Notes under the pieces: model-generated | The model's input: only the letters and a program-made list of their open reading frames with translations | Told to the model about the DNA's origin: nothing | Database searches by the model: none | Shown: one piece after another, positions 14,263-24,694 of the stretch | How the letters are laid out: every line of letters starts with the position of its first letter | Position numbering within the stretch: position 1 is the first letter of the stretch | Assembly: GCA_032622095.1 (NCBI GenBank) | Contig: CP136069.1 | Location: forward strand, 104,934,278-104,998,277 | Source: Siphonodentalium dalli | Taxonomy: Eukaryota; Mollusca; Scaphopoda; Gadilida; Siphonodentaliidae | Length of the DNA stretch: 64,000 nucleotides | Direction: 5' to 3' | Made by a program: the position numbers and the translations under genes

Positions 14263-15405
14263 GGTTTGGTCGGTATGTCGCCAATAAATGCAATAATTGA
14301 AAAACGTAAAATGTCATTTTTTGGTTCCTTGTGCAACTTAAAATCCAACAAAACCGGTAAACAATTATTTTTCACGAGATTACATCAATATCTGACGGGC
14401 CTCGTTAAATTTTCAGGGAATTTCATGGCCGATATCATTTTTTATCTTTGACAAATATAAGTTGACAGGGGAACTGGAAGCGTTTATTCGTCATAGATCC
14501 TTTTTAAATCCGACAACATGGAAGCGAAAAGTCAGACAACGTTGGTCGGAAATAAACGATGCAGAATGGACACAAAACATATTAAGCGATAATAGACTTA
14601 TTCGGTTCCATGACATACATTCCAGTCGTCATATGTCCCAATTATGGCAAAATTGTCGAAAATTCCCCAAAAACAAAGAGTCATATTGAATTGTTGCGCG
14701 ACTGTTGTCTATATTACAAACCGAAGAAGCAAATTGCTCACTCTGTCGATTAAAATACACAGATATAGTGTCCCATGCATTAGTGGAATGCTCCTCGTTA
14801 CATCGTGATAGGGATCTTATCGAATATGAACTACTAAATGAATTTCACGTGGACGTTTATCTAAAATTTGACTCACTCGATACTGAATCTAAAACACGCA
14901 TATTTCTATCTAGATGTAATGATCTCGTACATGAATCCGCAGAAGTTGAAATTTATCTAATCGACTTTTTTGTGAGGAAATGTGCTTATCTGTGGAAATT
15001 ATATGTTGACCGAACAGCAGCTGAGAATGTTTAAGTGTAAGTGTATACGCGTCAACAGTATAAAACTTTCGCAAATCTACATGGCATATACAATATGAGC
15101 AGCGCTGACATGAGAGGAATATATTGTAATATCAGCCACAACAACAACAACAACAAAAATTAAATAATGTCAGCCGCAAAAGTCAATTGAATTTCGTGCT
15201 ACCTATGCCTTTATCGATATCTTGCATATTTATGTTACTATAATGATTGTATGCTGAATGTTTATGGATACTTGTCATGTTGTATAATTATGTAAAATAT
15301 GATAACAATTCAATGTGTTGTGTGTAAATGTTGAGACGACAGTCTCTATTATTGTTATATATTTTGATATCTTCGGAAACGGAGGAAATAAAGATATATA
15401 TATAT
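14263..15405 (+). mobile_element. 5'-truncated LINE-B-like retrotransposon copy
   Basis: About 1.14 kb representing only the 3' end of ORF2 plus the 3' UTR. It ends in 'ggaggaaataaagatatat', the same end seen in LINE-A and LINE-B. The flanking ~710-bp duplication and the empty site in block copy 2 define both edges. A 5'-truncated copy with the 3' end retained is the normal product of target-primed reverse transcription. The region 15035-15405 is 3' UTR and contains a CAA-repeat near 15125-15155. Confidence 0.88.
14266..15034 (+). pseudogene. ORF2 C-terminal fragment of a LINE (broken)
   Basis: Translations in two frames match the last ~250 residues of the LINE-B ORF2. The first piece (14266-14451) contains 'EKRKMSFFGSLCNLKS', nearly identical to LINE-B. 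A second frame starts by 14462, is interrupted by a TGA at 14687-14689, and resumes at 14705-15034. The last piece keeps the Cys/His cluster 'CSLCRLKYTDIVSHALVEC' and ends near 'LWKLYVDR', as LINE-B does. One frameshift and one stop make it non-functional, and it has no endonuclease or RT core. Confidence 0.9.
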
Positions 15406-16117
15406 ATACCATACGCTATTTCGCTGTTCCGAAATGGGTGGTCGTTCAATGTAGCATAATTACATTGAACATATATAAGTATGTTTTTGTGTGAATAACG
15501 ATTGTTAACTTGGTATTATGAACTTATGCATGACTGTGAAGACTTGCAATAACATATTAAATGGTAAAATACGCGCATTCATATCCGTATATTCCCAAGA
15601 ATATCCGTCTATTTTACAAGCTCGACATGCTATATTTGTTTATGGTATACCAGGGGGGGGGGGGGGTGAAAAAAAAATCCGGCACGTATGCCGGGGTGGG
15701 TGGGTGGTCAAAGCCACCAACAAGCAATTTTTTCCGCAACTAAAAAAAAAATTTCCTGCTTGTTTTTAGTGTTTTGGCAACTGTAAACTGTAAACTGACT
15801 GCAGGCAGTTATCGTGTTGTATTTTGTTGCAAATTTTTAAATCCAACATGGCCGCTGGCAGCCATGTTTTTTTGGCCGAATGACCTCAAAATGACTCATT
15901 CCTATTTACATGTCCATGTTAACATCCATGATAAATAGTATGCACAGAAATTCATATACAGCTGTTTACAGTGAATTCCCCCCCCCCACAAATCTCTGTT
16001 TTAGTGTTAAAAGGGGGGTGGGTGTCAAAAAATGGTCGAAAAAAACTGCCGAAAACGGAAACAAATTTGGCGAAGGGGGCGGGTGGGTACAAAAAATGAT
16101 CGAAAGGGAAAAAATGC
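15406..16117. repeat. Target-site duplication, right copy (~712 bp), of the LINE fragment
   Basis: Right-hand partner of 13555-14262. It starts at 'ataccatacgctatttcgc' immediately after the LINE's TA-rich end, and continues past 'aaaaaatgc' into sequence that is also contiguous in block copy 2. Confidence 0.88.
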
Positions 16118-16165
16118 CATACGTGCCTGAAATTTTTTTCCGACCCCCCCCCCCCCTGGGTATAC
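15645..16165. mobile_element. MITE with G-run terminal inverted repeats (~520 bp)
   Basis: The left end reads GTATACC, a G-run, an A-rich stretch and 'ggcacgtatg'. The right end is the inverted complement: 'catacgtgcc', a T-rich stretch, a C-run and 'gtatac'. Terminal inverted repeats are about 45 bp. The interior has no coding capacity and contains further G-rich tracts such as 'ggggtgggtgggtgg'. A second full copy lies at 45254-45765 in the duplicated block. Superfamily not assigned. Confidence 0.75.
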
Positions 16166-17341
16166 TACCGTATCAACACATCGGCTATTTATCATTTTGC
16201 TGGTGAGAAGGCATATGTTCAGTTTGGTGCTATTTATGTGCACAGAAAAGGCACCATTACTCGGGAAAGCAACATACCGAAATGCATATAGGTGTACGCG
16301 AATCATGTTACGTTCTCACACAATGCAGCTTTCCCAAATCCGCGCTCTTTAAAATAGAATTGGCTGCATGACTGGCCTACTTCTGATGGCACAGTGTGTT
16401 ACGCACCTGTTCGATTAAGTCGCTTTGAACCCAAAATGTATACAAATTTCGCACAAGCTGTGGAAAAGTTCGCGATCTTGGACAGTCAGTACAATCGGTT
16501 GGACAGTCAGTACAATCGGTATAAACGTTTGTAATGACATAACGTGTCTTGACAGCATTACCTGTTATGCTATATTGATATGTTTCTAAATTATATTTAA
16601 TGCTTGATTCCTGATACACATATATAGTGACATTTCAGTGATCTTTCTAGAGCGTTCCCGAGCATGATAGAACTTCAAATAAAACATATTCGCCTTTGTC
16701 CCATTCTGGTGATTTGGGCTCGTTTTTAGCATGTTACTAATTTTATAATAAGACGTAATCAAGACATATGTTATCAGTTGTGTGAGTGATTGCCATTCGC
16801 GCATAATTATTTCATAAATAAATATATCCGCTGCACGTAGATATAACCGTCACTTATAGTACTGGCCGTTGAAATCACTGACCCGATAAACTGATAAACC
16901 AAGACTTAACACTTGGCAAACTACAGATCGGCATTGATTTAAAACTTCGCACTTCATTGTGGACAGACTATAACTATCCGTATATTTCACGAGAATATAC
17001 CATCCCATAGCAGTTATAATTTTTAACATCTCAAGTCTTTAATTTGGAATATAGGCACAAGAGATAGACACATGCGTGCATGTGGAACCCGTGCATGTTC
17101 TTTATTAAATATATATATTGTACACATGTGGGTATGTATACTAATAAAACCGAACTGTGTGTGTGTTCATTTGTTTGTCGGTCTGACCTGCTATTGGTGC
17201 CCAACCGGTTGGATCATGACAAACTAAAATTGGAACACACGGTGAATTGTCACGTGGAGTGTCATGGGATAGGTGCATCTGACGTCGTGTGATTTAATTT
17301 GGAATTCATGAATAATTTAATAACATGCTTACATCTATATC
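16166..17341. other. Non-coding part of block copy 1
   Basis: Collinear with 45766-46950 at high identity. Contains a small local duplication of 'ggacagtcagtacaatcggt' at about 16483-16522, which is partly deleted in the paralog. Copy 2 also has a short extra stretch near 46700. Small open frames on both strands are not supported as genes. Confidence 0.7.
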
Positions 17342-17515
17342 TACAGTATTCCCTAAGTAATCGACTCCTTAAACATAGCAGAATTATGGGTAATATTTCA
17401 GGATTGAGTGGGAAATATAGCCTGCTGACATTCATCCGAAAGCTCTCCTGAATCCCGAAAAGTTACCCATAATTCTGCTGTGTTTAAGGGGTCGATTACA
17501 TAGGGCATTACTGTA
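17342..17515. mobile_element. Mariner-like fold-back MITE (~174 bp)
   Basis: Terminal inverted repeats of about 50 bp start TACAGTA and end TACTGTA. Both arms contain 'cagaattatgggtaa' or its complement. The flanking TA dinucleotides and CAGTA ends fit a Tc1/mariner-type non-autonomous element. A paralogous copy is at 46951-47119. The LINE-A target duplication starts inside this MITE, so its right half is repeated at 24447-24511. Confidence 0.7.
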
Positions 17516-17698
17516 TATTTGCGAATTTCTGTCTGTCTGCCTGTGTCTGTCTTCTACAAAAATTACATGAGACCATCTAGATGATACCAAAGGGTCTACT
17601 AGGGGTCACTTTTTACGTGAAATATAATTTCAAAAGTAGCCTCATTCTTAATCTTTTATTTTTGCGAACTGATGTGTTTATGATGTTCATGTATCATA
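17451..17698. repeat. 248-bp target-site duplication of LINE-A (3' side)
   Basis: Matches 24447-24694 over 248 bp with no difference that I can see, from 'aatcccgaaaagtt' to 'gttcatgtatcata'. Block copy 2 has this sequence once (about 47056-47287). Confidence 0.92.
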
Positions 17699-18044
17699 TA
17701 TATATATATATCTTTATTTTCCTCCATATGATGAAGAGATGTCAAATACAATAACGAAAATTTAACATATATACAATTAGAAAACATGACCACACAAAAA
17801 GTATAAATATGTCATATCTATACAAATAACAATTAGAATAATAACACAACACACGCAGCATCTATTTACATAATTTCATTCTCATGCACACCTACGCCTA
17901 CCATTGCATTAGTTATAGGCATACACATAGTCCTTCTGTCTGACACGCACATACAGACGACGTCCCCATACACGACACATGCATACATATATACATACAT
18001 ACATACATACATACACACATACATACATACATTCATACATACAT

Positions 18045-18091
<47 letters not shown>

Positions 18092-18449
18092 CACATATAC
18101 ATATATATATATATATATCTATATATATATACATATATATACACATACATACATATATACATACACACATACACATACATACACATATACATATATATAT
18201 GTATGCAATGCATATTTTAATACAAGCAACATATCAGACATCCCTTACACACCTACACATGTCAGCATACATGAACAAAACAAACATAAATGTACGTTAT
18301 TACGTGCACACAGCTACCACTCACCAGATATACAAAGTTACACGGGCGTCAAGGCACGTAGATTGGACGGACAGACATAACTATATATAGATGACATCAT
18401 AGATAATCATACAGTCAAGTAGACATATATTTTAGTTAAGCATCATTCA
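17699..18449 (-). other. LINE-A 3' UTR with AATAAA and (TA)n end
   Basis: Non-coding on the minus strand downstream of the ORF2 stop. An AATAAA signal (complement of 17713-17718) sits just before a (TA)n terminus, where poly(A) might be expected. LINE-B and the truncated copy end the same way, so this is the family's 3' tail. It contains the microsatellite at about 17979-18200. Confidence 0.75.
17979..18205. repeat. (ATAC)n/(TA)n microsatellite
   Basis: Low-complexity run of CATA/CACA tetranucleotides and TA dinucleotides inside the LINE-A 3' UTR. It produces long Tyr/Ile/His/Thr-only translations in several frames, which are artefacts. Confidence 0.9.
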
Positions 18450-21400
18450 TTAGGGTACGGTTACTGAAACCATTGGTGTTTGTTCGATTCTACGATAGGC
18501 TTTCCATAAGCAAAATGTGCTATTTACCATGAAGTTTGTGAACAGGTCTGGCTCTTCAATTTCGTCGAACAAATCCGGCGGACGTGCAGTTAAAAATACT
18601 TCCAGTTGTGTACGCGGATTGTAGCTATCCATTTTAAGTGAGCACGGAATACCAAAGAGATTTAGTAATTCATACCATATGTCATTTCTAAGTTCCAGAA
18701 TCATAGGACAATGTATGATTACATGTAAGGGCAGATCGTCAAACTCCGCACCACATCTGCAGTTACAATGTGTCTGTTCGGTACAGGCTATTATGTTTGC
18801 AACAGTTAGGTATGCCGCCTTGTTTGTCGGAAACTTGCGACAGGACTTCCACAGGCACGACAGTGAGAGTGTAGGGTGAATATTATGGAAACGGTGGAGT
18901 GTTGGATCCGCGTTTCCAGAGAGTTCCCAGATTGAGTTAGAGGTTTCGACGATTGCATTTCGAACGATTTGCTTCCATGATGACCTATCCGGAAATGCAC
19001 ATTTTGATACATACTTTGTTAAATAATGCATAAGTCGGTGATTTGCAAGGACATCTGCGATATCGGCAATGAATGAATCGGCTGATACGCCGGAGATAAA
19101 GTATGAGTGTAGCCTAAGTAAAAATACAGATTTCGCTGCCTTGTCTGTAGATAAATGACATAGACTGCCCAGAAGTAGGAGTTTTTTCTTATCCACAAAG
19201 CTTTTGACATTGCCGATACCCAGGAGTCCTTCCACTACATTTGTGCGCGTGTGCATACGAAGACCTTGTATTTTCTTTAGACAAAAACGGTGAGATCTTT
19301 CCAATGATAGGGTGTCTGAGTCTGACATGCCACATAATAGTTCACACCCAAATAGGCCTCGTGGCACAATGATTGACGTGTACATTTTTAAACTGCTAGT
19401 GGGTGTTATTCCTCCAGCATACATGCCTACGTTTGTTAGTGCGAAATAGCTTGAACGGAGTTTTTGTTTAATTTCTGTTGTGAAGTTACTCGTCTGGTTA
19501 TATTTATGGAGCGGGATTCCAAGGTGTGTCAGATTATCGACTTCAGCTACATGTTTGTCACAGAGAATCCACGATCTATCAACAGAAGCCTTTGCGTGTT
19601 CATTTTTGTTTTCATTAAAGACGATAATTACTGACTTTTGCTCGTTGTACTTGTATCTCCATTTACGACTGTATTTAGTGCAAATATTCATAAGGTGTTG
19701 TAAACCACTTTCAGAGACCGAGAGCAATGTCATATCGTCCGCTTGCGTTGGGCATGAACAATTTACGGAAAACATATTGAGCCCAGCTCCAGATACGGAT
19801 AATTCTGACAATAGTTGATCTATAAATAGCATATAAAGTAGAGGGGAGACGACTCCTCCCTGTTTTGTTCCTTGTGCTATTGGAAACTGCTTAGAGAGAG
19901 TATTTCCATACTTTACTTGACAGGATGTTCCTTTAAGCATTTGGTAAAAAATTAACCAGGTTTTCTGATCAAAGTCTAACATGTAAAGTTTATAAAGGAG
20001 ACCATTTACCCAAACGGTATCAAATGCCTTATGAACGTCTAGAAAGCATGCATATAATTTACTGTTATTTTCACGTGCGAATATCTTCGATTCGTGTACT
20101 ATGAGTGAGTTCATAAGACAATTGATACCCTTCTGGAATCCATGCTGTAGATTATGAACTTTGACCATGTCTGGAACATTACACTCTAGTCTTCTCAGTA
20201 AGATTTTTTCTAATAACTTGTAGAGAGCGGGAAGCAATGTAATTGCTCGGTAGCTATCAAAATTTGCTTGTGGTTTATTCCCACCTTTGTAGAGAGGTAC
20301 AATTACGCCTTTCTTGGCAGGTTCCGGTATATATGAGAGAGACAATATTCCAGTCAACAAAGCGGACAGACATGTTATCAAAGCTGGACCACCAAATACC
20401 AAATGTTCATTGTAAACGTTGTCCCACCCTGCTGCCTTGTTCAAATTTAGAGTTTTGAGAGCACTTTCAAGTTCGCCAGGTTCAACCTTTTCGGTGATAT
20501 GCTTGCAGCTACTGGACCCTTGTTTGCTATATTGCCCACTCACTAGTAGTTCTACATGTTCATTTACGAGATGGGAGTGATCTTGGTCGAAACTGCTATC
20601 TGATAAAGGCGAATACAGCTTTTCAAAATAATTCGCCCAGCCATTAGTAATCTCAGACGAATTTCTCAAGGTTGACCCATCATATTTGAAAATTTTGTTC
20701 GGCCTCTTATCTTGATTGCGCCTAGAGTTAAGGATCTTGAAAAAGGACCCTTGGTCCAGTTCAGCGGCTGTGTCAAGTTCGTTATTTCGATCAATCATAT
20801 ATTGGTTACAGCACATTCTATATTCCCTTCGGTAAAGTCTTTTCTGCGCTTTATAATCTGTATAAGTTAAATCATTTTCATCTCTTGGTCGACCAGCGGA
20901 AATCCACTGTCGTCTGCTTGATATCATATTAACATGCAATTGTTTCAAGCGACTATTCCAGAACGGCTTGAGATAACTTTTATATGTTTTACGAGGGACA
21001 GTCTGATTGGAGGCTAGCAGTATAGCAGCCACAATGGAGTCATATAATGTGTCCAAGTCACTATTATTGACGATTGTGTGATTTGCAGGGAGTATTTCTT
21101 TTAAACAACATTGATACTGGCTGATTAAGGTAGGAGCCGCTTTAAATTTTTTCCAATTAAATGTCGGTGTTGAGCTATCGTGTCGCCGGTCTGGTATGTC
21201 GCTTGGAACGTCACATTTAAATTGGCATACAATCGGTCTATGGTTCGATGCGCCAGACAATACATCTTCAATAATTTCTGCATATGTGAGAGAAATGTAT
21301 GGATCAAATTCAGAATAAAATATATAATCAATGCATGAACCCGACCCGTTCATAGTCGGAACATAAGTGTTGCGGTTTCCTATGCAGAGAGAACTTCCAT

Positions 21401-21965
21401 TTACTGATATAAATCTTTTTATAGCCAGAATATCACGCAGGGAATTGTCCCTTGCGCGTGTTTTGGATAGCGTACAATTAAAATCGCCCATAATAATGAC
21501 GTGACCCAAGTCGAAATATTGATCGATAATATCACGCAGTGCGTTTACATATTGCAAATGAAAGTCATCGGTATAATTTGTTGATGGCAGGTAAACTTGG
21601 AATATGTACAGGTATTCTGAGCCAGGAAGTTCAACTTGGATTCCACATATTCTATCGTCTTCGAGTTGTATAGTTGATACGTAAGGATCTAAAATGTCCC
21701 TCCATATGAGGGCTACGCCGCCTTTGTATCTCCCACGCTGATGTGGGAGCCTCTGTGAAAAGTCACACACGACATGGCATTTGTAGTCACCTAACATAGG
21801 TTCAAGAATATGAGAGTTATGTGTATGGAGCCAGTGCTCACTTATACCGCATATATCTATATTTCTTTCGTGCACCATTTTATTCAAGTATCCACCTGCT
21901 AATGAGTCTGAAGAGGTAATACCTGTACAATTCCAAGTGGAGATTGACACCTGAGCGTAAGACAT
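18450..21965 (-). CDS. LINE-A ORF2: endonuclease/reverse transcriptase polyprotein (1171 aa)
   Basis: Drives target-primed reverse transcription: it nicks chromosomal DNA and copies the element RNA from the nick. Residues 1-250 are an APE-like endonuclease with the expected catalytic and structural residues: N12 (WNCTG), E43 (SEHW), Y125 (VYLPS), D161 and N163 (GDFN), D213 (IDYIF) and H242 (SNHRP). The reverse transcriptase spans about 495-780. It has 'GVIVPLYKGG' (553-562), 'SYRAITLLP' (571-579), motif A D643 (FLDVHKAFD), motif B 'QGTKQGGVVSPL' and motif C 'QADD' (741-744). Motif C has Q where Y/F is usual. A Cys/His cluster lies at 1067-1086 (C1067, C1069, C1071, H1081, C1086). The first ATG is used because it sits just before the endonuclease start and 33 nt after the ORF1 stop. 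No stops or frameshifts, so it is plausibly active. Confidence 0.95.
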   Translation of the reverse strand: MSYAQVSISTWNCTGITSSDSLAGGYLNKMVHERNIDICGISEHWLHTHNSHILEPMLGDYKCHVVCDFSQRLPHQRGRYKGGVALIWRDILDPYVSTIQLEDDRICGIQVELPGSEYLYIFQVYLPSTNYTDDFHLQYVNALRDIIDQYFDLGHVIIMGDFNCTLSKTRARDNSLRDILAIKRFISVNGSSLCIGNRNTYVPTMNGSGSCIDYIFYSEFDPYISLTYAEIIEDVLSGASNHRPIVCQFKCDVPSDIPDRRHDSSTPTFNWKKFKAAPTLISQYQCCLKEILPANHTIVNNSDLDTLYDSIVAAILLASNQTVPRKTYKSYLKPFWNSRLKQLHVNMISSRRQWISAGRPRDENDLTYTDYKAQKRLYRREYRMCCNQYMIDRNNELDTAAELDQGSFFKILNSRRNQDKRPNKIFKYDGSTLRNSSEITNGWANYFEKLYSPLSDSSFDQDHSHLVNEHVELLVSGQYSKQGSSSCKHITEKVEPGELESALKTLNLNKAAGWDNVYNEHLVFGGPALITCLSALLTGILSLSYIPEPAKKGVIVPLYKGGNKPQANFDSYRAITLLPALYKLLEKILLRRLECNVPDMVKVHNLQHGFQKGINCLMNSLIVHESKIFARENNSKLYACFLDVHKAFDTVWVNGLLYKLYMLDFDQKTWLIFYQMLKGTSCQVKYGNTLSKQFPIAQGTKQGGVVSPLLYMLFIDQLLSELSVSGAGLNMFSVNCSCPTQADDMTLLSVSESGLQHLMNICTKYSRKWRYKYNEQKSVIIVFNENKNEHAKASVDRSWILCDKHVAEVDNLTHLGIPLHKYNQTSNFTTEIKQKLRSSYFALTNVGMYAGGITPTSSLKMYTSIIVPRGLFGCELLCGMSDSDTLSLERSHRFCLKKIQGLRMHTRTNVVEGLLGIGNVKSFVDKKKLLLLGSLCHLSTDKAAKSVFLLRLHSYFISGVSADSFIADIADVLANHRLMHYLTKYVSKCAFPDRSSWKQIVRNAIVETSNSIWELSGNADPTLHRFHNIHPTLSLSCLWKSCRKFPTNKAAYLTVANIIACTEQTHCNCRCGAEFDDLPLHVIIHCPMILELRNDIWYELLNLFGIPCSLKMDSYNPRTQLEVFLTARPPDLFDEIEEPDLFTNFMVNSTFCLWKAYRRIEQTPMVSVTVP

Positions 21966-21998
21966 ATCTGCTAAAGTAGATAATACAATTACAAAAAA

Positions 21999-23993
21999 TT
22001 AGAAGCTTTTGTTATACTGGAATTGTCGCCTGTCAAAGTCACCTTGAGATAACCATAGGCGACTGTGCACACCGCGAGGCCAGAAATGTTCATCGGTTAC
22101 CGTCGAGATATCGTCCTCGTGAATGTTGATTCTGGCAGATACTGTATGCTCCTTCTTACTTTTCATCAAACGCAGAATCGAGAATCGAACTCCAGCTTTC
22201 GTGAGAAAGTTTTCAATAGCATTGTCAGTAACATCGTACATCAAATTACTCACGAATACGCGAATAGTGTTTATAGGCGTGTTACACTGTCGTCGAGTAT
22301 TGCTACTTGTGTGTTGTGTGTTTTTGGGCCTATCACCTGGTGATGGGTGCGATCTGCTGTGGTGTGAATTTTCACGATCATTCCAATAGTTGTTCTGGGC
22401 CTTATAGTAACTTCCTTGATTTGAATGTTCAGGTAATGTATTTGCTCGTTTTGTTTCACGTTCACTCCGTTGTGTTGTGTCTTGGTTTTTTGTGTCATGT
22501 CGATTATATCGATCAATCTGATCGGAGTCATTCAAGTCGTCTACTGGAATAGAGTTATAGGAACTGTTTTTATCAGGTATCGGACTACTGGTAGGATATT
22601 TCTGTGAGCTTGTGTCGATTATGTTCTGGTTGAACCACTGTTGTTGGTGAGCACATAGTTGATTAAATCTAGAGTTTATTCCATTAAGAGCTTGTGAGGT
22701 GAACTGCTGGAAACTGCATGCGAATTCTCGCGAGAACATATTAAGTTTGTTATTTAGTTTGTCAATGCATTTTATCTTGTTACAGTCATCAGATTCATTG
22801 CTTTCCGATATTGGCTCGTCGGGGGCATTTTCCATATTATCTGGTTCATTACTTAAATGTTCATTTTCATTTGGTGTGTCGTTGGTTTTATTTGTTGTTT
22901 CACTGGGTTCTTTCGTTATTTCAGAGTTGTTCTTGTTCATTTTTATCTGCTTTTTGGGTTTTCCTTTTGCTTTCAGAGTTCCAATATAACCCGTGTTTGA
23001 ATTGACAACTTTTCTGAGTGATTTGACGTCGTCTTTCGTTGATTCATTGTCCATTTTAATTCCACGAATATCGTTTTTGAGTTTTGAGACGCCAGAACAT
23101 CTCTCGTCGGCTGTGCGGTCTATGTCTAGCTCCATTGTCTCGATTTTTTCTTCAACTCTGTCGATTTTTTCCGACATCTGATTTATTATCTGGTCGTTAT
23201 TATTCATTCTATCTACAAGTTTATTTATCGTCGCGGCTAGTTTTTCCGAGTAGTTCATATTCTGTTCCTTCATCTCGTGAACTGTTTTGTACAAGTCTGC
23301 CAAACTGTGAATCGGTCCGAATTTATTTGTGTCATCTATGGTATCCAACATTTCTTTTGGCGTCTCGAAATTCTCTTTGTAGAGGGGCACAACATTTATA
23401 GCCTGACTGTTGATTTTCACTTTTGGTGCAGTGAGGACGTCAGCAATATGTTCAATTTTCTCATCAAGTATACATAACATCATTTGGTAGATATCATGAG
23501 AATATTTCACAGCAAGTGACGATTCTCTATCCGTGGACATTTCCCGATTTGCTCTTCGTTGTTTTAGAGTGCTATTTGGATTCATGTCTATTTTTTCAGA
23601 TTTTGCAAGCTTCATTATTTCATCGAAGAGTGAAATGCGCATTTCTTTAAGAGTTGCTGCGCGCCAATTTGTTGATTTCAGAAGCACATCGACGAATATC
23701 CCTTTGGGTGTATTTCTAACATATCCAAGCACCCAAGAGAGGTAGGTGCTGAAGTCCACCGTCAGTGGGCCAGATTCAGTTAATTTTACAAAAGACATCG
23801 ATAGGTCTGCAGGTTCATTTAAGTTTATTGACGCTAAGTCATCAAGTTTGTTCAGGACTTCGTCATAGTCAGAAACCCTGTGCATGGGCGGACACTCTCT
23901 GTCATCATGAACATAGGATGGAACGACGTCGTTAACACCTGGATCGTCTGTCCCATTCAGAATTCGATCTGATTCAGTAAGTATACCTTCCAT
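21999..23993 (-). CDS. LINE-A ORF1: RNA-binding/nucleoprotein-type protein (664 aa)
   Basis: First ORF of LINE-A, 33 nt upstream of ORF2 and in a different frame. By family role it should bind the element RNA in a ribonucleoprotein particle. Visible parts: an N-terminal helical region shared with LINE-B ORF1 ('KYSHDIYQMM' compared with 'RMAVDIYRLM'); a predicted coiled coil at about 235-335; a basic patch at 341-354 (KAKGKPKKQIKM); an acidic, Asn/Thr/Glu-rich linker; a His/Gln/Arg-rich low-complexity stretch near 420-570; and a C-terminal 574-664 domain with an RRM-like pattern that contains 'FWPRG' (637-641), also present in LINE-B. No zinc knuckle seen. The start is the first ATG after a ~450-nt leader. 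RNA-binding function is inferred from position and architecture. Confidence 0.88.
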   Translation of the reverse strand: MEGILTESDRILNGTDDPGVNDVVPSYVHDDRECPPMHRVSDYDEVLNKLDDLASINLNEPADLSMSFVKLTESGPLTVDFSTYLSWVLGYVRNTPKGIFVDVLLKSTNWRAATLKEMRISLFDEIMKLAKSEKIDMNPNSTLKQRRANREMSTDRESSLAVKYSHDIYQMMLCILDEKIEHIADVLTAPKVKINSQAINVVPLYKENFETPKEMLDTIDDTNKFGPIHSLADLYKTVHEMKEQNMNYSEKLAATINKLVDRMNNNDQIINQMSEKIDRVEEKIETMELDIDRTADERCSGVSKLKNDIRGIKMDNESTKDDVKSLRKVVNSNTGYIGTLKAKGKPKKQIKMNKNNSEITKEPSETTNKTNDTPNENEHLSNEPDNMENAPDEPISESNESDDCNKIKCIDKLNNKLNMFSREFACSFQQFTSQALNGINSRFNQLCAHQQQWFNQNIIDTSSQKYPTSSPIPDKNSSYNSIPVDDLNDSDQIDRYNRHDTKNQDTTQRSERETKRANTLPEHSNQGSYYKAQNNYWNDRENSHHSRSHPSPGDRPKNTQHTSSNTRRQCNTPINTIRVFVSNLMYDVTDNAIENFLTKAGVRFSILRLMKSKKEHTVSARINIHEDDISTVTDEHFWPRGVHSRLWLSQGDFDRRQFQYNKSF

Positions 23994-24446
23994 ACTTTTG
24001 CTGGATTAATCGTACAGGATAGAAGCCTGTGCGCAAAGTATTGTCACACGATAACACAGTTAATGAGTTTAGCGAGTCAGCTGCTATTGTTTATATTGCG
24101 ATCATTGGACCGTGCAATTTTCCCACGGCCAAGGTTTGGCTACTACCCGTAGTAATAGTGAGTAGAGTTCATTAAACATTCTTGACAGCACTATAGGGCT
24201 AGACAATGGCGGAAACATAAACAATACAATACCAGTCACTGTTTGAAAATATGGCGTAAATGCAATCACAAACTGCGACAACTAGAAACGAATAACGTTC
24301 CTTCCTAAGGCATCCTGACGATCCAGAGGATGTCCGCGATCACTTGGGACACATTAGAAAACGTTACATTGCCACATGGATGAGAAATGATGAATATTAT
24401 AAGGACATTAAATGGAGCGACTTGTCAACAACTTTACCGGAAGTCC
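23994..24446 (-). other. LINE-A 5' UTR / probable internal promoter region
   Basis: About 450 nt between the 5' boundary, defined by the target duplication, and the ORF1 start. Full-length non-LTR elements carry their promoter internally, so it should lie here, but I see no specific motif. It shows no obvious similarity to the LINE-B leader. Confidence 0.5.
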
Positions 24447-24694
24447 AATCCCGAAAAGTTACCCATAATTCTGCTGTGTTTAAGGGGTCGATTACATAGG
24501 GCATTACTGTATATTTGCGAATTTCTGTCTGTCTGCCTGTGTCTGTCTTCTACAAAAATTACATGAGACCATCTAGATGATACCAAAGGGTCTACTAGGG
24601 GTCACTTTTTACGTGAAATATAATTTCAAAAGTAGCCTCATTCTTAATCTTTTATTTTTGCGAACTGATGTGTTTATGATGTTCATGTATCATA
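24447..24694. repeat. 248-bp target-site duplication of LINE-A (5' side)
   Basis: Partner of 17451-17698, same length and sequence. It contains the right half of the mariner-like MITE, which explains an otherwise orphan half-MITE here. Confidence 0.92.

Larger units (their letters stand above)
17699..24446 (-). mobile_element. LINE-A: full-length two-ORF non-LTR retrotransposon (6.75 kb)
   Basis: On the minus strand, in order: a 5' UTR of ~450 nt (24446-23994), ORF1 (23993-21999), a 33-nt gap, ORF2 (21965-18450) and a ~750-nt 3' UTR ending in 'ggaggaaaataaagatatat'. Perfect 248-bp target duplications flank it and an empty site exists in the paralogous block. Both ORFs are open over their full length, so the copy is young. 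ORF2 combines an APE-type endonuclease, a reverse transcriptase and a C-terminal Cys/His cluster, with no RNase H recognised. This suggests the Jockey/CR1 group broadly, but I cannot name the clade. Confidence 0.93.

Noticed and set aside
14266-15034. Independent small protein genes
   Set aside because: These are out-of-frame pieces of a truncated LINE ORF2 with a frameshift and a stop.
17866-18380. Long Tyr/Ile/His/Thr-rich frames on both strands
   Set aside because: Produced by the (ATAC)n/(TA)n microsatellite in the LINE-A 3' UTR.
22271-23477. Open frames opposite and overlapping LINE-A ORF1
   Set aside because: Shadow frames of the real ORF1. Biased composition follows the complementary coding strand.
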